Below are positions 1 through 7,164 of a stretch of DNA of 13,341 bases, one piece after another. The stretch lies in the NCBI GenBank assembly GCA_023129355.1, contig JAGMCC010000016.1, forward strand, positions 1-13,341, given 5' to 3'. A program made the position numbers and the translations under genes. The stretch is from Dehalococcoidia bacterium (GTDB taxonomy: Bacteria > Chloroflexota > Dehalococcoidia > E44-bin15). Position 1 is the stretch's first letter. Every line of letters begins with the position of its first letter. The notes below the pieces were generated by a model. That model had not been told where the DNA came from. It saw nothing but the letters and a program-made list of their open reading frames with translations, and ran no database searches.

Positions 1-247
1 TCAGGAGTATAGCATAGCGACCTCATTGCAGCAATCCGCAATACTCGTCCAGTACATTAACGACAACGACACGTCACCGCTCGCCTGCTTTTACCTGTCA
101 TTGCGAGGAGCCCTGGTGAAGAAGCAATCCATGGGGTGGTGGCGAAACAATGAGATTGCCACGCCTTCAACTCGCAATTCAACATGCCGATTACCAACGG
201 CACCACCGAGTATGAAAAGGCTGTTTTCGCTGCAGATTCCTGTCGAT

Positions 248-266
248 GGTCGGCAACACGCCGACC
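248..266. repeat. perfect 7-bp stem-loop
   Basis: GGTCGGC at 248-254 and GCCGACC at 260-266 form a perfect stem around the 5-nt loop AACAC. It lies inside the gene-free repeat arm and has no T-tract, so a terminator role is not supported. Confidence 0.5.
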
Positions 267-309
267 GTGGGAATTAACGTCTCTAACGCCATTCGTGATG
301 AGCACTTCA

Positions 310-391
310 CCGTTCGTGGTGAGCCCTTCGGCTAACTCAGGACAGGCCTGTCGAACCATGAACAGCCCTTCGACATGCTCAGGGCGAACGG
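310..391. repeat. 82-bp imperfect palindromic intergenic element
   Basis: The ends are inverted repeats, CCGTTCG (310-316) and CGAACGG (385-391). The interior contains the perfect 12-bp palindrome GACAGGCCTGTC (341-352) and the phrase CCCTTCGACATGCTCAGGG. A 21-bp imperfect tandem pair starts just before it (292-312 and 313-333, both beginning TTCGTG). Elements of this composition are, as I recall, dispersed in many copies in environmental Chloroflexota genomes. Copy number here cannot be seen. Confidence 0.55.
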
Positions 392-484
392 AATAGATTC
401 TATTTTCGTAGCAATGACAGATTGGTTATTACCCGCTAGCCCTGAGATGTATTTCTGGGGGACGACTCTTTATAGCTCCTGTTT

Positions 485-520
485 AGTAGAAGCTATGTTG
501 TAGCACGGATGTGTTCTACT
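485..520 (-). terminator. weak stem-loop downstream of the minus-strand cluster
   Basis: AGTAGAA (485-491) pairs with TTCTACT (514-520), with an inner GCTA/TAGC pairing. It lies about 30 bases past the stop codon of the last minus-strand gene, where a terminator would be expected. There is no following U-tract and the loop is long, so this is only a candidate. A 10-bp palindrome, ACGATATCGT (531-540), lies between it and the gene. Confidence 0.2.
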
Positions 521-549
521 ATCTATCTGAACGATATCGTGACTCGTGA

Positions 550-1866
550 TCAGGGCCAGTAGAGTCTCTGAGCCTCCTTCTTCAGCTCGGCGCGGAAGTC
601 GGGGTGTGCTATTGAGATGAGCTCCTCGGCTCTTTGTCTGACTGTCTTCCCCCTGAGATTGGCCACCCCGTATTCGGTGACGACACGATCGGCAAGGTTG
701 CGCATTATGGTCACTGCGGACCCCTGGGGGAGCGAGGGAACGATGCGAGAGACTGTCCCGCCACGAGCGGTGGCGGGAAGCACCGTAATGGAGCGGCCAC
801 CTTTAGACATCAAGGCACCGAAGGCGAAGGGTATCTGTCCCCCGGCCACGGATACCAGCCTTGTCCCCAGGGTCTCGGCGGTAATCTGGCCGGTCACGTC
901 GATACCGAGCGCATTGTTGATGGACACCATATTGTCGTTGGCCGCAATTACCCTGACGTCCTCAAGATAGAGGAGATCGACCAGGTAGAAAAGGGGGTTG
1001 TTGTTGATCCACGCCATGTCCTCCCTGGTGCCGCCTCCAATGGAGGTCACCACCACCTTCCCCGGATAAAGGGTTTTATACTTGCCGTTGATCACCCCTT
1101 CTCTCACCAGGGAGATGACCCCTGGAGGGGTGGCCTCGGAGTGAAAGCCGAGGTCGTGTTTGCCATCCAACAGACCAAGCCTGACCATGGGTTCAGTGGT
1201 TCGGCCTACGCCAATCTGTAGGGTATCGCCGTCCTTAATCAGCGAGGCGACATTTTTGGTAATCTGCTTGAGGTAAGGCTCGGGCTCCTTAATCGCCCTG
1301 CCCCCCAGGCTGCCCGTCCCCGGGGCTCCCCTGGCGGAGATGTGCTCCACGAAGTAGTCTATATCGGAGACATACACATAGTTATCACCGTAGGTTCGGA
1401 TAAGGTTTTTGTTCACCTCGGCTATAGTTAGCTTGGCCTGTTTGATTTCTTGTCTCTTGGTCCACAGCGAGGCACCGAAGCTACAGAAGCCGCGCTCATC
1501 CGGCGTCGATATCTCGGTAAGGAGGACATCGGGAGGTTCGCCCTCGGTAGCGAAGGGAATTATCGTGGTCAGATTAACATCGCATCTCCGCTCATCGAGC
1601 ATGTCCTGGGCGGTTGCGGTGGGCCAGGATATGGTGACGGCGAAGGAGTCCTCCCAGCCCCGGTCATACCAGCCGAAGTCATATCCCGGGGAGGGCGCGG
1701 AGACTTTTACATCTTTCAGCTCTTCCTTGCGGGCGGCGATGGCCAGTCCCACCGCGTGGGCCTCCCGGCCCGCGGTGAAGGCCACATGGTCTCCCGACTT
1801 CACAAGCTTGGCTGCCTCCTCAGCGGAAATCAGCTTGCTCTGGTATTCTTCCTGCCAACTTGCCAT
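550..1866 (-). CDS. CoA-transferase, acetyl-CoA hydrolase/4-hydroxybutyrate CoA-transferase family
   Basis: Encodes 438 aa, full length for this class I CoA-transferase family, which moves CoA between an acyl-CoA and a free acid through a glutamyl-CoA thioester. Visible signatures are LQIGVG (216-221), HSEA (242-245) with E244 as the likely catalytic glutamate, the GGQ..F and SKGG segments (342-357), VVTEYGVANLRG (395-406) and IAHPDFR (419-425). The usual Asp in the GGQxDF signature is Pro here (GGQIPF). The start ATG has GAGGGA just upstream and lies 9 bases after the preceding crotonase stop, so the two are probably translationally coupled. It is the last gene of the cluster. A close paralogue starts at 11672; the first 80 residues match at 57 positions by hand count. 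Probably cytoplasmic and activates an organic acid, but the substrate is unknown and a hydrolase role is not excluded. Confidence 0.88.
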   Translation of the reverse strand: MASWQEEYQSKLISAEEAAKLVKSGDHVAFTAGREAHAVGLAIAARKEELKDVKVSAPSPGYDFGWYDRGWEDSFAVTISWPTATAQDMLDERRCDVNLTTIIPFATEGEPPDVLLTEISTPDERGFCSFGASLWTKRQEIKQAKLTIAEVNKNLIRTYGDNYVYVSDIDYFVEHISARGAPGTGSLGGRAIKEPEPYLKQITKNVASLIKDGDTLQIGVGRTTEPMVRLGLLDGKHDLGFHSEATPPGVISLVREGVINGKYKTLYPGKVVVTSIGGGTREDMAWINNNPLFYLVDLLYLEDVRVIAANDNMVSINNALGIDVTGQITAETLGTRLVSVAGGQIPFAFGALMSKGGRSITVLPATARGGTVSRIVPSLPQGSAVTIMRNLADRVVTEYGVANLRGKTVRQRAEELISIAHPDFRAELKKEAQRLYWP

Positions 1867-1875
1867 ACTAATCCC

Positions 1876-2799
1876 TCACTTTGTGGCCTCTGTGGTAGCC
1901 GTTTTCGCCCGGTCTTCGAGAAAGCCCTTCAGCCCCTTATCCTTTTTCGCCTTGTAGAGGTTGACCTCATCGGGCCGGAAATGTACATATTGCAGGGCGA
2001 GGTGGGCGAGGAAGTGGCCCTTCTGGGTTGCACCCGTCCCGGTGATATCGAGCGTCCCGTTTATCCACTCCTTGGTGATGGCAACGGCATCAATGGGTAA
2101 CTGGCTCAGCGCCTCGGCCCACTTCATCACTTCTTGCTCAAGCTTATCTATGGGAACTGCCTTGTTGACAAAGCCCAGCGCCGCCGCCTCCTCCCCCGAC
2201 ATCTCAGGCAGCACCCGCCCGGAGTAGGCTTTATAGCTCCACATGGGCCAGACCGGCCAATCGGTAATCCCGTGGTGCTGGCTGCCAAAGCCACGAATGC
2301 CAAATTGTGCATCCTCAGCGGTGATTATGAGGTCGCAGCAGGAGGCCACTATCTGGCTGGCACCGATGCACTTGCCATGCACCTGGGCAATCGTGATCTT
2401 GGGGTAATCGGTAATATCCTCGAATTTGGTGCAGCGCCGCCGCTCGAAGCCGTAATAGTCCACCAGCGTGGGATTGATGCCGGGATGAACCGGCGGGGAC
2501 TCCTCTTTTTCTGGGGAGCTAAGGTCGTGGCCGGCGCCAAAGCAGGTACCTGCCCCTCTTAAGATAACCACCCTTACCTCGGGGTCATCATTGGCCTGGT
2601 GCAGCGCTGCAGAGAAGTCCTCAAACTGTCTGTCATTAAAGGCATTCCTCTTGTCCGGACGGTTAAAGGTTATCCGGGCGATACGGTCGTTGACCTTTTC
2701 ATAGAGGGTGTCCCGGTATTCCCTCTCTCGATACTCACCGTTCTCCCAGTAGCACTTCTGATATTGAGTCTTGAATTCCCAGCCAAATCCAGTAGGCAT
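1876..2799 (-). CDS. divergent crotonase-fold protein (enoyl-CoA hydratase/isomerase superfamily)
   Basis: 307 aa from the chosen ATG. The reading frame is open further upstream, but GAGGAG (2807-2812) lies 7 bases before this ATG, and residues before it are out-of-frame readings of the upstream crotonase. It has a 33-residue N-terminal extension before the core. The first oxyanion-hole segment is GAGTCFGAGHDL (82-93) and the second is HGKCIGAS (141-148). The catalytic glutamates of classical hydratases (rat E144 and E164) appear absent: the first site reads FGIRG (166-170), and the second falls in YKAYSG (189-194) where KEL would be expected. A Trp-rich stretch, WPVWPMW (181-187), fills the active-site loop. 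It probably acts on a CoA thioester but is unlikely to be a simple hydratase. Gaps are 1 base to the upstream stop and 9 to the downstream start. Confidence 0.8.
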   Translation of the reverse strand: MPTGFGWEFKTQYQKCYWENGEYREREYRDTLYEKVNDRIARITFNRPDKRNAFNDRQFEDFSAALHQANDDPEVRVVILRGAGTCFGAGHDLSSPEKEESPPVHPGINPTLVDYYGFERRRCTKFEDITDYPKITIAQVHGKCIGASQIVASCCDLIITAEDAQFGIRGFGSQHHGITDWPVWPMWSYKAYSGRVLPEMSGEEAAALGFVNKAVPIDKLEQEVMKWAEALSQLPIDAVAITKEWINGTLDITGTGATQKGHFLAHLALQYVHFRPDEVNLYKAKKDKGLKGFLEDRAKTATTEATK

Positions 2800-2800
2800 A

Positions 2801-3643
2801 TTACGTCTCCTCATATAATTGTTTGAAAAGGGCATCCCTCTCCGCGATAGCCGTCTTGAGCCCCTTTTTGTCCCTGACCTTGAAGAAGTTGAACTCACCG
2901 GCCTCCTTGGTGCGCTGCTGCATGACCAGTTGCATATTATTAGTGAATCGCCACGCCTCCCCGAGCCCCCGGGCTTCCATAACCGAGTTGATAGCATCCT
3001 TACACGGTGCGAGGCCATCGCCGGGCAGGAGGCTGATTCCGGTTGCCAGCCTGGTGACCTCCTCCTCAAGCTTATCTCGGGGGACCGCCTTATTTATTAA
3101 ACCGAACTGCTCCGCTTCTATAGCGTCCATATATCTTCCGGTGTAGAGGAGCTCCTTGGTCTTCTTTATCCCGATGAGCCAGGTCCACAGGGGCATATGG
3201 GGAAGCAGGCCCATTCGGAGCAGGGGGTCGCCGAAGAGGGCGTCTTCAGAGGCTATGGTGATATCGCATACCATTGCCAGGTAGCAGCCGGTACCGAGGC
3301 AATAGCCATGCACCTGGGCGATAGTTGGCTTGGCCAGGTTGAATATATACTCCCACCTGCGGTTGCGGCGGCGCTCCGCCTCCATACGCCTCTTGATGGT
3401 GAGGTTCTCTCCCGGCTCGGACAGTACCTCAAAGGTGTCCACCCCGCTCAGGTCCTGCCCCACACTGAAGGCCTGCCCGGCACCCTTTACCACCACCACC
3501 TTCACCTCCAGGTCTGGCTCGGCGGCGGCAAATGCCTCATCCAGCCCTGCCAGCATCGCATCGTTTATCGCATTCAGCTCTTCAGGGCGGTTCAGCGTGA
3601 TCCAGCCGATCCCGTCCTTCTTCTCATAAATAATCTCGCTCAA
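2801..3643 (-). CDS. crotonase-fold protein (enoyl-CoA hydratase/isomerase family)
   Basis: 280 aa, normal crotonase length. The start is TTG, preceded by GAGGTG inside the last codons of the upstream crotonase; no ATG keeps the conserved N-terminus. Crotonase features are ITLNRPEELNAIN (15-27), the oxyanion hole GAGQAFSVGQDL (54-65) and VHGYCLGTG (111-119), FGDPLLRMG (137-145) and KELLYTGR (163-170). The glutamate expected in FGxPE is L141, while the second catalytic glutamate is kept as E164. With one glutamate missing, isomerase, hydrolase or decarboxylase chemistry is as plausible as hydration. It resembles its upstream neighbour closely in the RPE.LNAINDAML, FGDP/LGDP and EFN....RDKKGLK.AI segments, so the two are tandem duplicates. 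Confidence 0.85.
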   Translation of the reverse strand: MSEIIYEKKDGIGWITLNRPEELNAINDAMLAGLDEAFAAAEPDLEVKVVVVKGAGQAFSVGQDLSGVDTFEVLSEPGENLTIKRRMEAERRRNRRWEYIFNLAKPTIAQVHGYCLGTGCYLAMVCDITIASEDALFGDPLLRMGLLPHMPLWTWLIGIKKTKELLYTGRYMDAIEAEQFGLINKAVPRDKLEEEVTRLATGISLLPGDGLAPCKDAINSVMEARGLGEAWRFTNNMQLVMQQRTKEAGEFNFFKVRDKKGLKTAIAERDALFKQLYEET

Positions 3644-3650
3644 TATATTT

Positions 3651-4544
3651 TCACCTCTTTTTAGGTTGGGGTGGGGGAAAATATTCTTTGAAGGGGGAAT
3701 CCCTCTCCTCTATGGCTGCCTTGAGCCCCTTCTTATCCCGGACATCGTAAAGGTTGAACTCGCCGCAGTCGGTGATGCTTCGTCCCGGCCGCTGGATGGC
3801 ACTGAGGACGTACGCATTGCCCGCGAGCCGCCGCGCCGCGGCCAGCCCGGCCAGGTCAAGGGCCGCCATACTGAAAGACCAGAAGTCGGCTAGCTGGTCG
3901 AAGCCGCCGATCCCTGCTGATCTGGCAAAGCCTTCGGTGATGCTGCTCATCTCCTCCTCCAGTTTATCGGCGGGCACCGCTTTCATTACCAGTCCGATCC
4001 GCTCCGCCTCCTTGCCATCAATGTATTTCCCGGTGAGGAGAAGCTCCTTGGCTTTTTTCAACCCGACGCGGAAGGTCCACAGGGGATTGGGGGAGGCAAG
4101 CCCCATCCTTACCGAGGGGTCGCCCAATACCGCATCCTCGGCGGCAATGATGGCGCGGCATGCCATTGCCAGGTCGAGTCCCGCACCCAGGCAATAACCG
4201 TGCACCTGAGCGACGGTAATCTTAGGGAACTCGAAGATGGACTGCCACCTCCACTGGTTTTGCATGGCGGTGGAGAACATATCATAGAGGTAGGCCTTGC
4301 TCCTGGGGTTGGGTGGCATGACCTCATCGGTTCCCACGCCGCTCAGGTCTTGGCCGGCACTAAACGACCGCCCCGCTCCCTTTATAATGACCACCAGGGA
4401 GTCCCGGTCTCGCCTCACTACATCCAGTGCCGCCCCCAGTTCCTGCAACATCGCATCGTTTATCGCATTCAGCTTCTCCGGGCGGTTCAGGGTAATCGTG
4501 GCGACTTTCCCTTCAATTTCGAGAAGCACATTTTGATATTTCAT
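3651..4544 (-). CDS. crotonase-fold protein (enoyl-CoA hydratase/isomerase family)
   Basis: 297 aa. The ATG start has AGAGAAGG close upstream. Crotonase signatures are ITLNRPEKLNAIN (17-29), GAGRSFSAGQDL (56-67), VHGYCLGAGLDLAMAC (114-129), LGDPSVRMG (140-148) and KELLLTGK (166-173). The first catalytic glutamate is replaced by S144, while the second is kept as E167. The C-terminal EFNLYDVRDKKGLKAAIEER segment is shared with the next crotonase. This is the first gene after the 139-bp gap and its duplicated promoter-like cassette, so it probably heads a sub-operon of three crotonases and a CoA-transferase. The C-terminus ends in a Pro/Lys-rich tail (PPPQPKKR). Confidence 0.85.
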   Translation of the reverse strand: MKYQNVLLEIEGKVATITLNRPEKLNAINDAMLQELGAALDVVRRDRDSLVVIIKGAGRSFSAGQDLSGVGTDEVMPPNPRSKAYLYDMFSTAMQNQWRWQSIFEFPKITVAQVHGYCLGAGLDLAMACRAIIAAEDAVLGDPSVRMGLASPNPLWTFRVGLKKAKELLLTGKYIDGKEAERIGLVMKAVPADKLEEEMSSITEGFARSAGIGGFDQLADFWSFSMAALDLAGLAAARRLAGNAYVLSAIQRPGRSITDCGEFNLYDVRDKKGLKAAIEERDSPFKEYFPPPQPKKR

Positions 4545-4572
4545 AACCCTTCTCTCTAATCCTGCAGGATAT

Positions 4573-4677
4573 GGCTCATTTTAACCAAAAATAGAAATGA
4601 ATGACAACTTTTTTATACTTTATTGTTTTCATTCTTCAGCATACGGGTCATTTTAATAGAAAAGGGGAATGACTGAC
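4573..4677. repeat. two 33-bp direct repeats in an intergenic gap
   Basis: 4573-4605 and 4645-4677 match at 25 of 33 positions without gaps, with a period of 72 bp (about seven helical turns). Both begin GG(C/G)TCATTTTAA and end in TGAC, and each contains TCATT...AATGA, an operator-like dyad (in the second copy extended to GTCATT...AATGAC). Each copy spans the -10 element and part of the -35 element of a predicted minus-strand promoter, so promoter and operator seem duplicated together. Confidence 0.6.
4578..4607 (-). promoter_or_regulatory. predicted sigma70-like promoter for the crotonase sub-operon (proximal)
   Basis: Read on the minus strand: -35 TTGTCA (4602-4607), an 18-bp spacer, then -10 TAAAAT (4578-4583). 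Both hexamers match the consensus at five of six positions. It lies 34 bases upstream of the ATG at 4544, in the AT-rich gap after the CaiB/BaiF gene. Confidence 0.5.
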
Positions 4678-4679
4678 CA
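4650..4679 (-). promoter_or_regulatory. predicted second tandem promoter (distal copy)
   Basis: The distal 33-bp repeat reproduces the geometry of the proximal promoter: TGGTCA (4674-4679), 18 bp, TAAAAT (4650-4655). The -35 is weaker. It may be a second start site or only the duplicated regulator-binding site. Confidence 0.35.
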
Positions 4680-4683
4680 CCGT

Positions 4684-5889
4684 TTAGTACAAGATCTTCT
4701 CCGCCACCAGCTTTGGGATTTCCTCTTCGGGCATACCCAGGAGCTCTCCAAAGACATATGCATTGTGTTCACCAAACAACGGTGCCGGCCCGGTAACACT
4801 TGCCGGCGTGGCGGAAAATTTCCAGGGAGGGGCGAGGACATATAGCTCCCCTTCTTCAGGGTGTTGCACTGGAGTAAAGCATTCCCGCTCCCGGCAATGG
4901 TGGTCATTGAAAAGCTCCTCATTGCTGAAGGAGGGCACTGCCGCCACCCCCGCTCTCTGGAGCATTTCCATCACCTGGTAATGGTCATAGTTTATCGTCC
5001 ACGCTTCGACCAGCTCATCCAACTCCTCCTGGTGCTGCCAACGGCTAAATTGGTCACCGAACCTTTCCTCTTCAGTACATGCCGGATTCCCCATGGCCTG
5101 GCAGAGGGCTGCCCATTCCTCATCGTTGGAGATGGCGATGCTCACCCACTTATCCTCGCCCTTGCAGTGATAACAATTGTGAGGAGCCATGATATCGTCT
5201 CGATTCCCGTTTCGTGAGCGAACTCTGCCATTCATGGTGTAGTCCATGATGATCTCTCCGATGCCGCAACTGAGGGCCTCGCGGGCGGAGAAGTCGATGA
5301 ATTGCCCTTCACCCGTCTCCTGGCGGTAATTCAGGGCGGCAAGGATGGCGAATGCAGCGGCAGTGCCTGGTCTCAGGTCCGCGCTGCTCCGCATGATTAC
5401 CGGTGGGCCTCCGGCATAGCCGGTTACCTCCGATAGCCCGCTGAGTGCTCCCATGGTCACGGCATAGGCGATATACCTGCTTTCCGGGCCGGTGGAGCCG
5501 TGGCTCGATGCCGAGAGCATTATTATGTCTGGCTTAATCTCCCTGAGGACAGGATAGCTCAGGCCCAGCTTGTCCATGATGCCCCCCCTGAAGTTATCCA
5601 CCACCACATCGCTGAGCTGGACCAGCCTCTTAGCCAGCTCAACCCCTTCAGCGGTGGTGAGGTTGAGTGTTACACTCATCTTATTGGCATTCAGGCTGTT
5701 AAAGCAATCGGCGGCTGCCCTTGCCGAACCAAAGACCACTGCAGCTTCTTCCCTTCTAAAGTGGTCTATATTAACCATGCTCTCCACTTTAATAACCTCA
5801 GCCCCCATGAATGCCAGCAGTAATGTTATCTGGGGCCCGGCAGCATAGCGGGTAAAATCGATTATTCGTACACCACTAAGGCTATCCAT
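4684..5889 (-). CDS. CaiB/BaiF (class III) CoA-transferase
   Basis: 401 aa, normal for the family, which transfers CoA between acids through an aspartyl-CoA anhydride intermediate. The N-terminal Rossmann-like signature is LSGVRIIDFTRYAAGP (4-19) with GAEVIKVE (29-36). The probable catalytic aspartate is D171 in SSADLRPG, followed by AAAFAILAALNYR (177-189) and TGEGQFIDFS (192-201). The conserved C-terminal LFGEHN is at 371-376. It follows the other CaiB/BaiF gene after 60 bases. Two such genes side by side suggest a heteromeric enzyme like the two-subunit BbsEF or BaiF-type transferases, or two enzymes acting on donor-linked substrates. The specific acid is not identifiable. It is the last gene before the promoter-bearing gap. 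Confidence 0.88.
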   Translation of the reverse strand: MDSLSGVRIIDFTRYAAGPQITLLLAFMGAEVIKVESMVNIDHFRREEAAVVFGSARAAADCFNSLNANKMSVTLNLTTAEGVELAKRLVQLSDVVVDNFRGGIMDKLGLSYPVLREIKPDIIMLSASSHGSTGPESRYIAYAVTMGALSGLSEVTGYAGGPPVIMRSSADLRPGTAAAFAILAALNYRQETGEGQFIDFSAREALSCGIGEIIMDYTMNGRVRSRNGNRDDIMAPHNCYHCKGEDKWVSIAISNDEEWAALCQAMGNPACTEEERFGDQFSRWQHQEELDELVEAWTINYDHYQVMEMLQRAGVAAVPSFSNEELFNDHHCRERECFTPVQHPEEGELYVLAPPWKFSATPASVTGPAPLFGEHNAYVFGELLGMPEEEIPKLVAEKILY

Positions 5890-5949
5890 ATGCCTACGTC
5901 TCCATCTTGTTCACTTGCGTTGAATCATCCGTAAGCCAATAACTCTGGG

Positions 5950-7158
5950 TTATATCACTCCAGCCGCTCCGAGCTTGGACAGCTCCTCCTGGCGGTGTCC
6001 CAGCCGTCGGGCGAATATTTCCTCGTTGTGCTCGCCAAGCAGTGGGGACGGCCGCATCACTTGGCATGGCGTCTCCGAGAACCTGTAAGGTGATGATGGG
6101 TATCTAACCTTCCCTGTCTTGGGGTGGTCGATCTCCACAAAGAACCCTCTTTCCTTAAGGTGCTCTGAATCAACCAGGTCCTTTGAGGTATAGACCATGG
6201 CAAAGGGGACTCCGGCGGCTTGCCCTTTGTGATAAAGCTCCTCTTGAGTATGATTCACCAGCCATTCTGTAAGCAGGGCGTTTATCAGCTCGCCGTGTTT
6301 GTATCGCCCGGCGTAATCCCCAAACATATCATTATTGGCCCACTCTGCATCTCCCATGAACGCTACCAGGCGGTCCCACTGCACCGATTCCCAGGTTATG
6401 AATACGGTGTAACCGTCCTTACACGGCAGGGCCCCTCCATAGGGAACCCCCTGCTTGGCCCTGGTGATGACCTCTCCCTCGTTGGCCGACCTGACCATAT
6501 CCAGTCTGTTGAGGGCCATCAATGATTCCTGTTTGGATATATCGATTCGCTGCCCGCCCCCAGACTTCTTCCTCCAGTAAAGGGCGGCAAGTATGGCGAT
6601 GGCGGCACTTAGCCCGCTATCGTATTCCGCGAGGAATCCCCCAACCTTGAGCGGGGGGCGGTCAACATTCTCTACCCCACCGGGTGTAAGATAGCCCTCG
6701 CCGCCACTTTGAAACACATTAAGCGGATAGGCCTTGTAATCGCGATAGGGACCGGTCTGCCCAAAAGGGGTGATGGAGGTCATTATAAGCCGGGGGTTAA
6801 TTTCCTGGAGCCTATCGTAATCCAGTCCCTGTTCTGTCATCCATTGCGGCGGGTTATCCTCTACCAGGATGTCAGCTTCCTTCACCAACTCTTGAAAGAT
6901 ACCCTTGCCGGTTGCTGTGGTCACATTTAAGGTGACCCCCAGCTTATTGGTGTTGAGATAAAGGAAGAGCCCGCTCGCTTCCGGGTCAGGCATATCGTGG
7001 AAGAAAGGGGGCAAACTCCTGGCCGCATCGCCACGTCCCGGCCTTTCGATCTTTACCACCTCAGCGCCCAGGTCAGCCAATAGCTTGGTGCAATAGGGCC
7101 CGGCGACCATCTGGCACAGTTCCAGTACCTTCACTCCCTCCAGAGCTTTTTTCGGCAT
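5950..7158 (-). CDS. CaiB/BaiF (class III) CoA-transferase
   Basis: 402 aa. Signatures are LEGVKVLELCQMVAGPY (6-22), GAEVVKIERPGRGDAAR (31-47), LNTNKLGVTLN (68-78), the putative catalytic D180 in AEYDSG, AIAILAALYWRK (186-197) and SGGGQRIDIS (199-208). The C-terminal LLGEHN is at 373-378. Both CaiB proteins here keep the aspartate, so both could be catalytic. The start is 6 bases after the thiolase stop, with only a weak ribosome-binding site (GGGG), which points to coupled translation. Probably cytoplasmic. Family membership is secure, the substrate is not. Confidence 0.88.
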   Translation of the reverse strand: MPKKALEGVKVLELCQMVAGPYCTKLLADLGAEVVKIERPGRGDAARSLPPFFHDMPDPEASGLFLYLNTNKLGVTLNVTTATGKGIFQELVKEADILVEDNPPQWMTEQGLDYDRLQEINPRLIMTSITPFGQTGPYRDYKAYPLNVFQSGGEGYLTPGGVENVDRPPLKVGGFLAEYDSGLSAAIAILAALYWRKKSGGGQRIDISKQESLMALNRLDMVRSANEGEVITRAKQGVPYGGALPCKDGYTVFITWESVQWDRLVAFMGDAEWANNDMFGDYAGRYKHGELINALLTEWLVNHTQEELYHKGQAAGVPFAMVYTSKDLVDSEHLKERGFFVEIDHPKTGKVRYPSSPYRFSETPCQVMRPSPLLGEHNEEIFARRLGHRQEELSKLGAAGVI

Positions 7159-7164
7159 GGATAC

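Larger units (their letters stand above)
43..533 (-). repeat. left arm of a diverged inverted repeat; gene-free region
   Basis: The first 549 bases hold no convincing gene. Several short blocks here recur in the same order, reverse-complemented, at 11005-11530: the 18-mer TACTCGTCCAGTACATTA (43-60), TGTCATTGCGA (96-106), GCCCTGAGATGTATTT (439-454), GGGGGAC (457-463), AGCTCCT (474-480) and ATCTATCTGAACG (521-533). The shared order shows that both regions descend from one repeat. This copy carries extra DNA between the outer blocks, including a hairpin at 248-266 and a palindromic element at 310-391. Peptides read through this stretch are repeat-derived and match no family I recognise. Confidence 0.6.

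Noticed and set aside
26..396. Three overlapping short reading frames of 70-100 codons on both strands
   Set aside because: They lie entirely in palindromic repeat DNA, have no family-like motifs, and include peptides typical of translated intergenic repeats.
1..549. CRISPR array or transposon terminal repeats
   Set aside because: There are no evenly spaced identical repeats and no transposase; the repeats are palindromic, diverged and unevenly spaced.
2800..3069. 90-residue N-terminal extension of the 307-aa crotonase
   Set aside because: The stretch is antisense-free but out of frame with the upstream crotonase coding sequence; the composition is Arg/Ser-rich, and GAGGAG fits the ATG at 2799.
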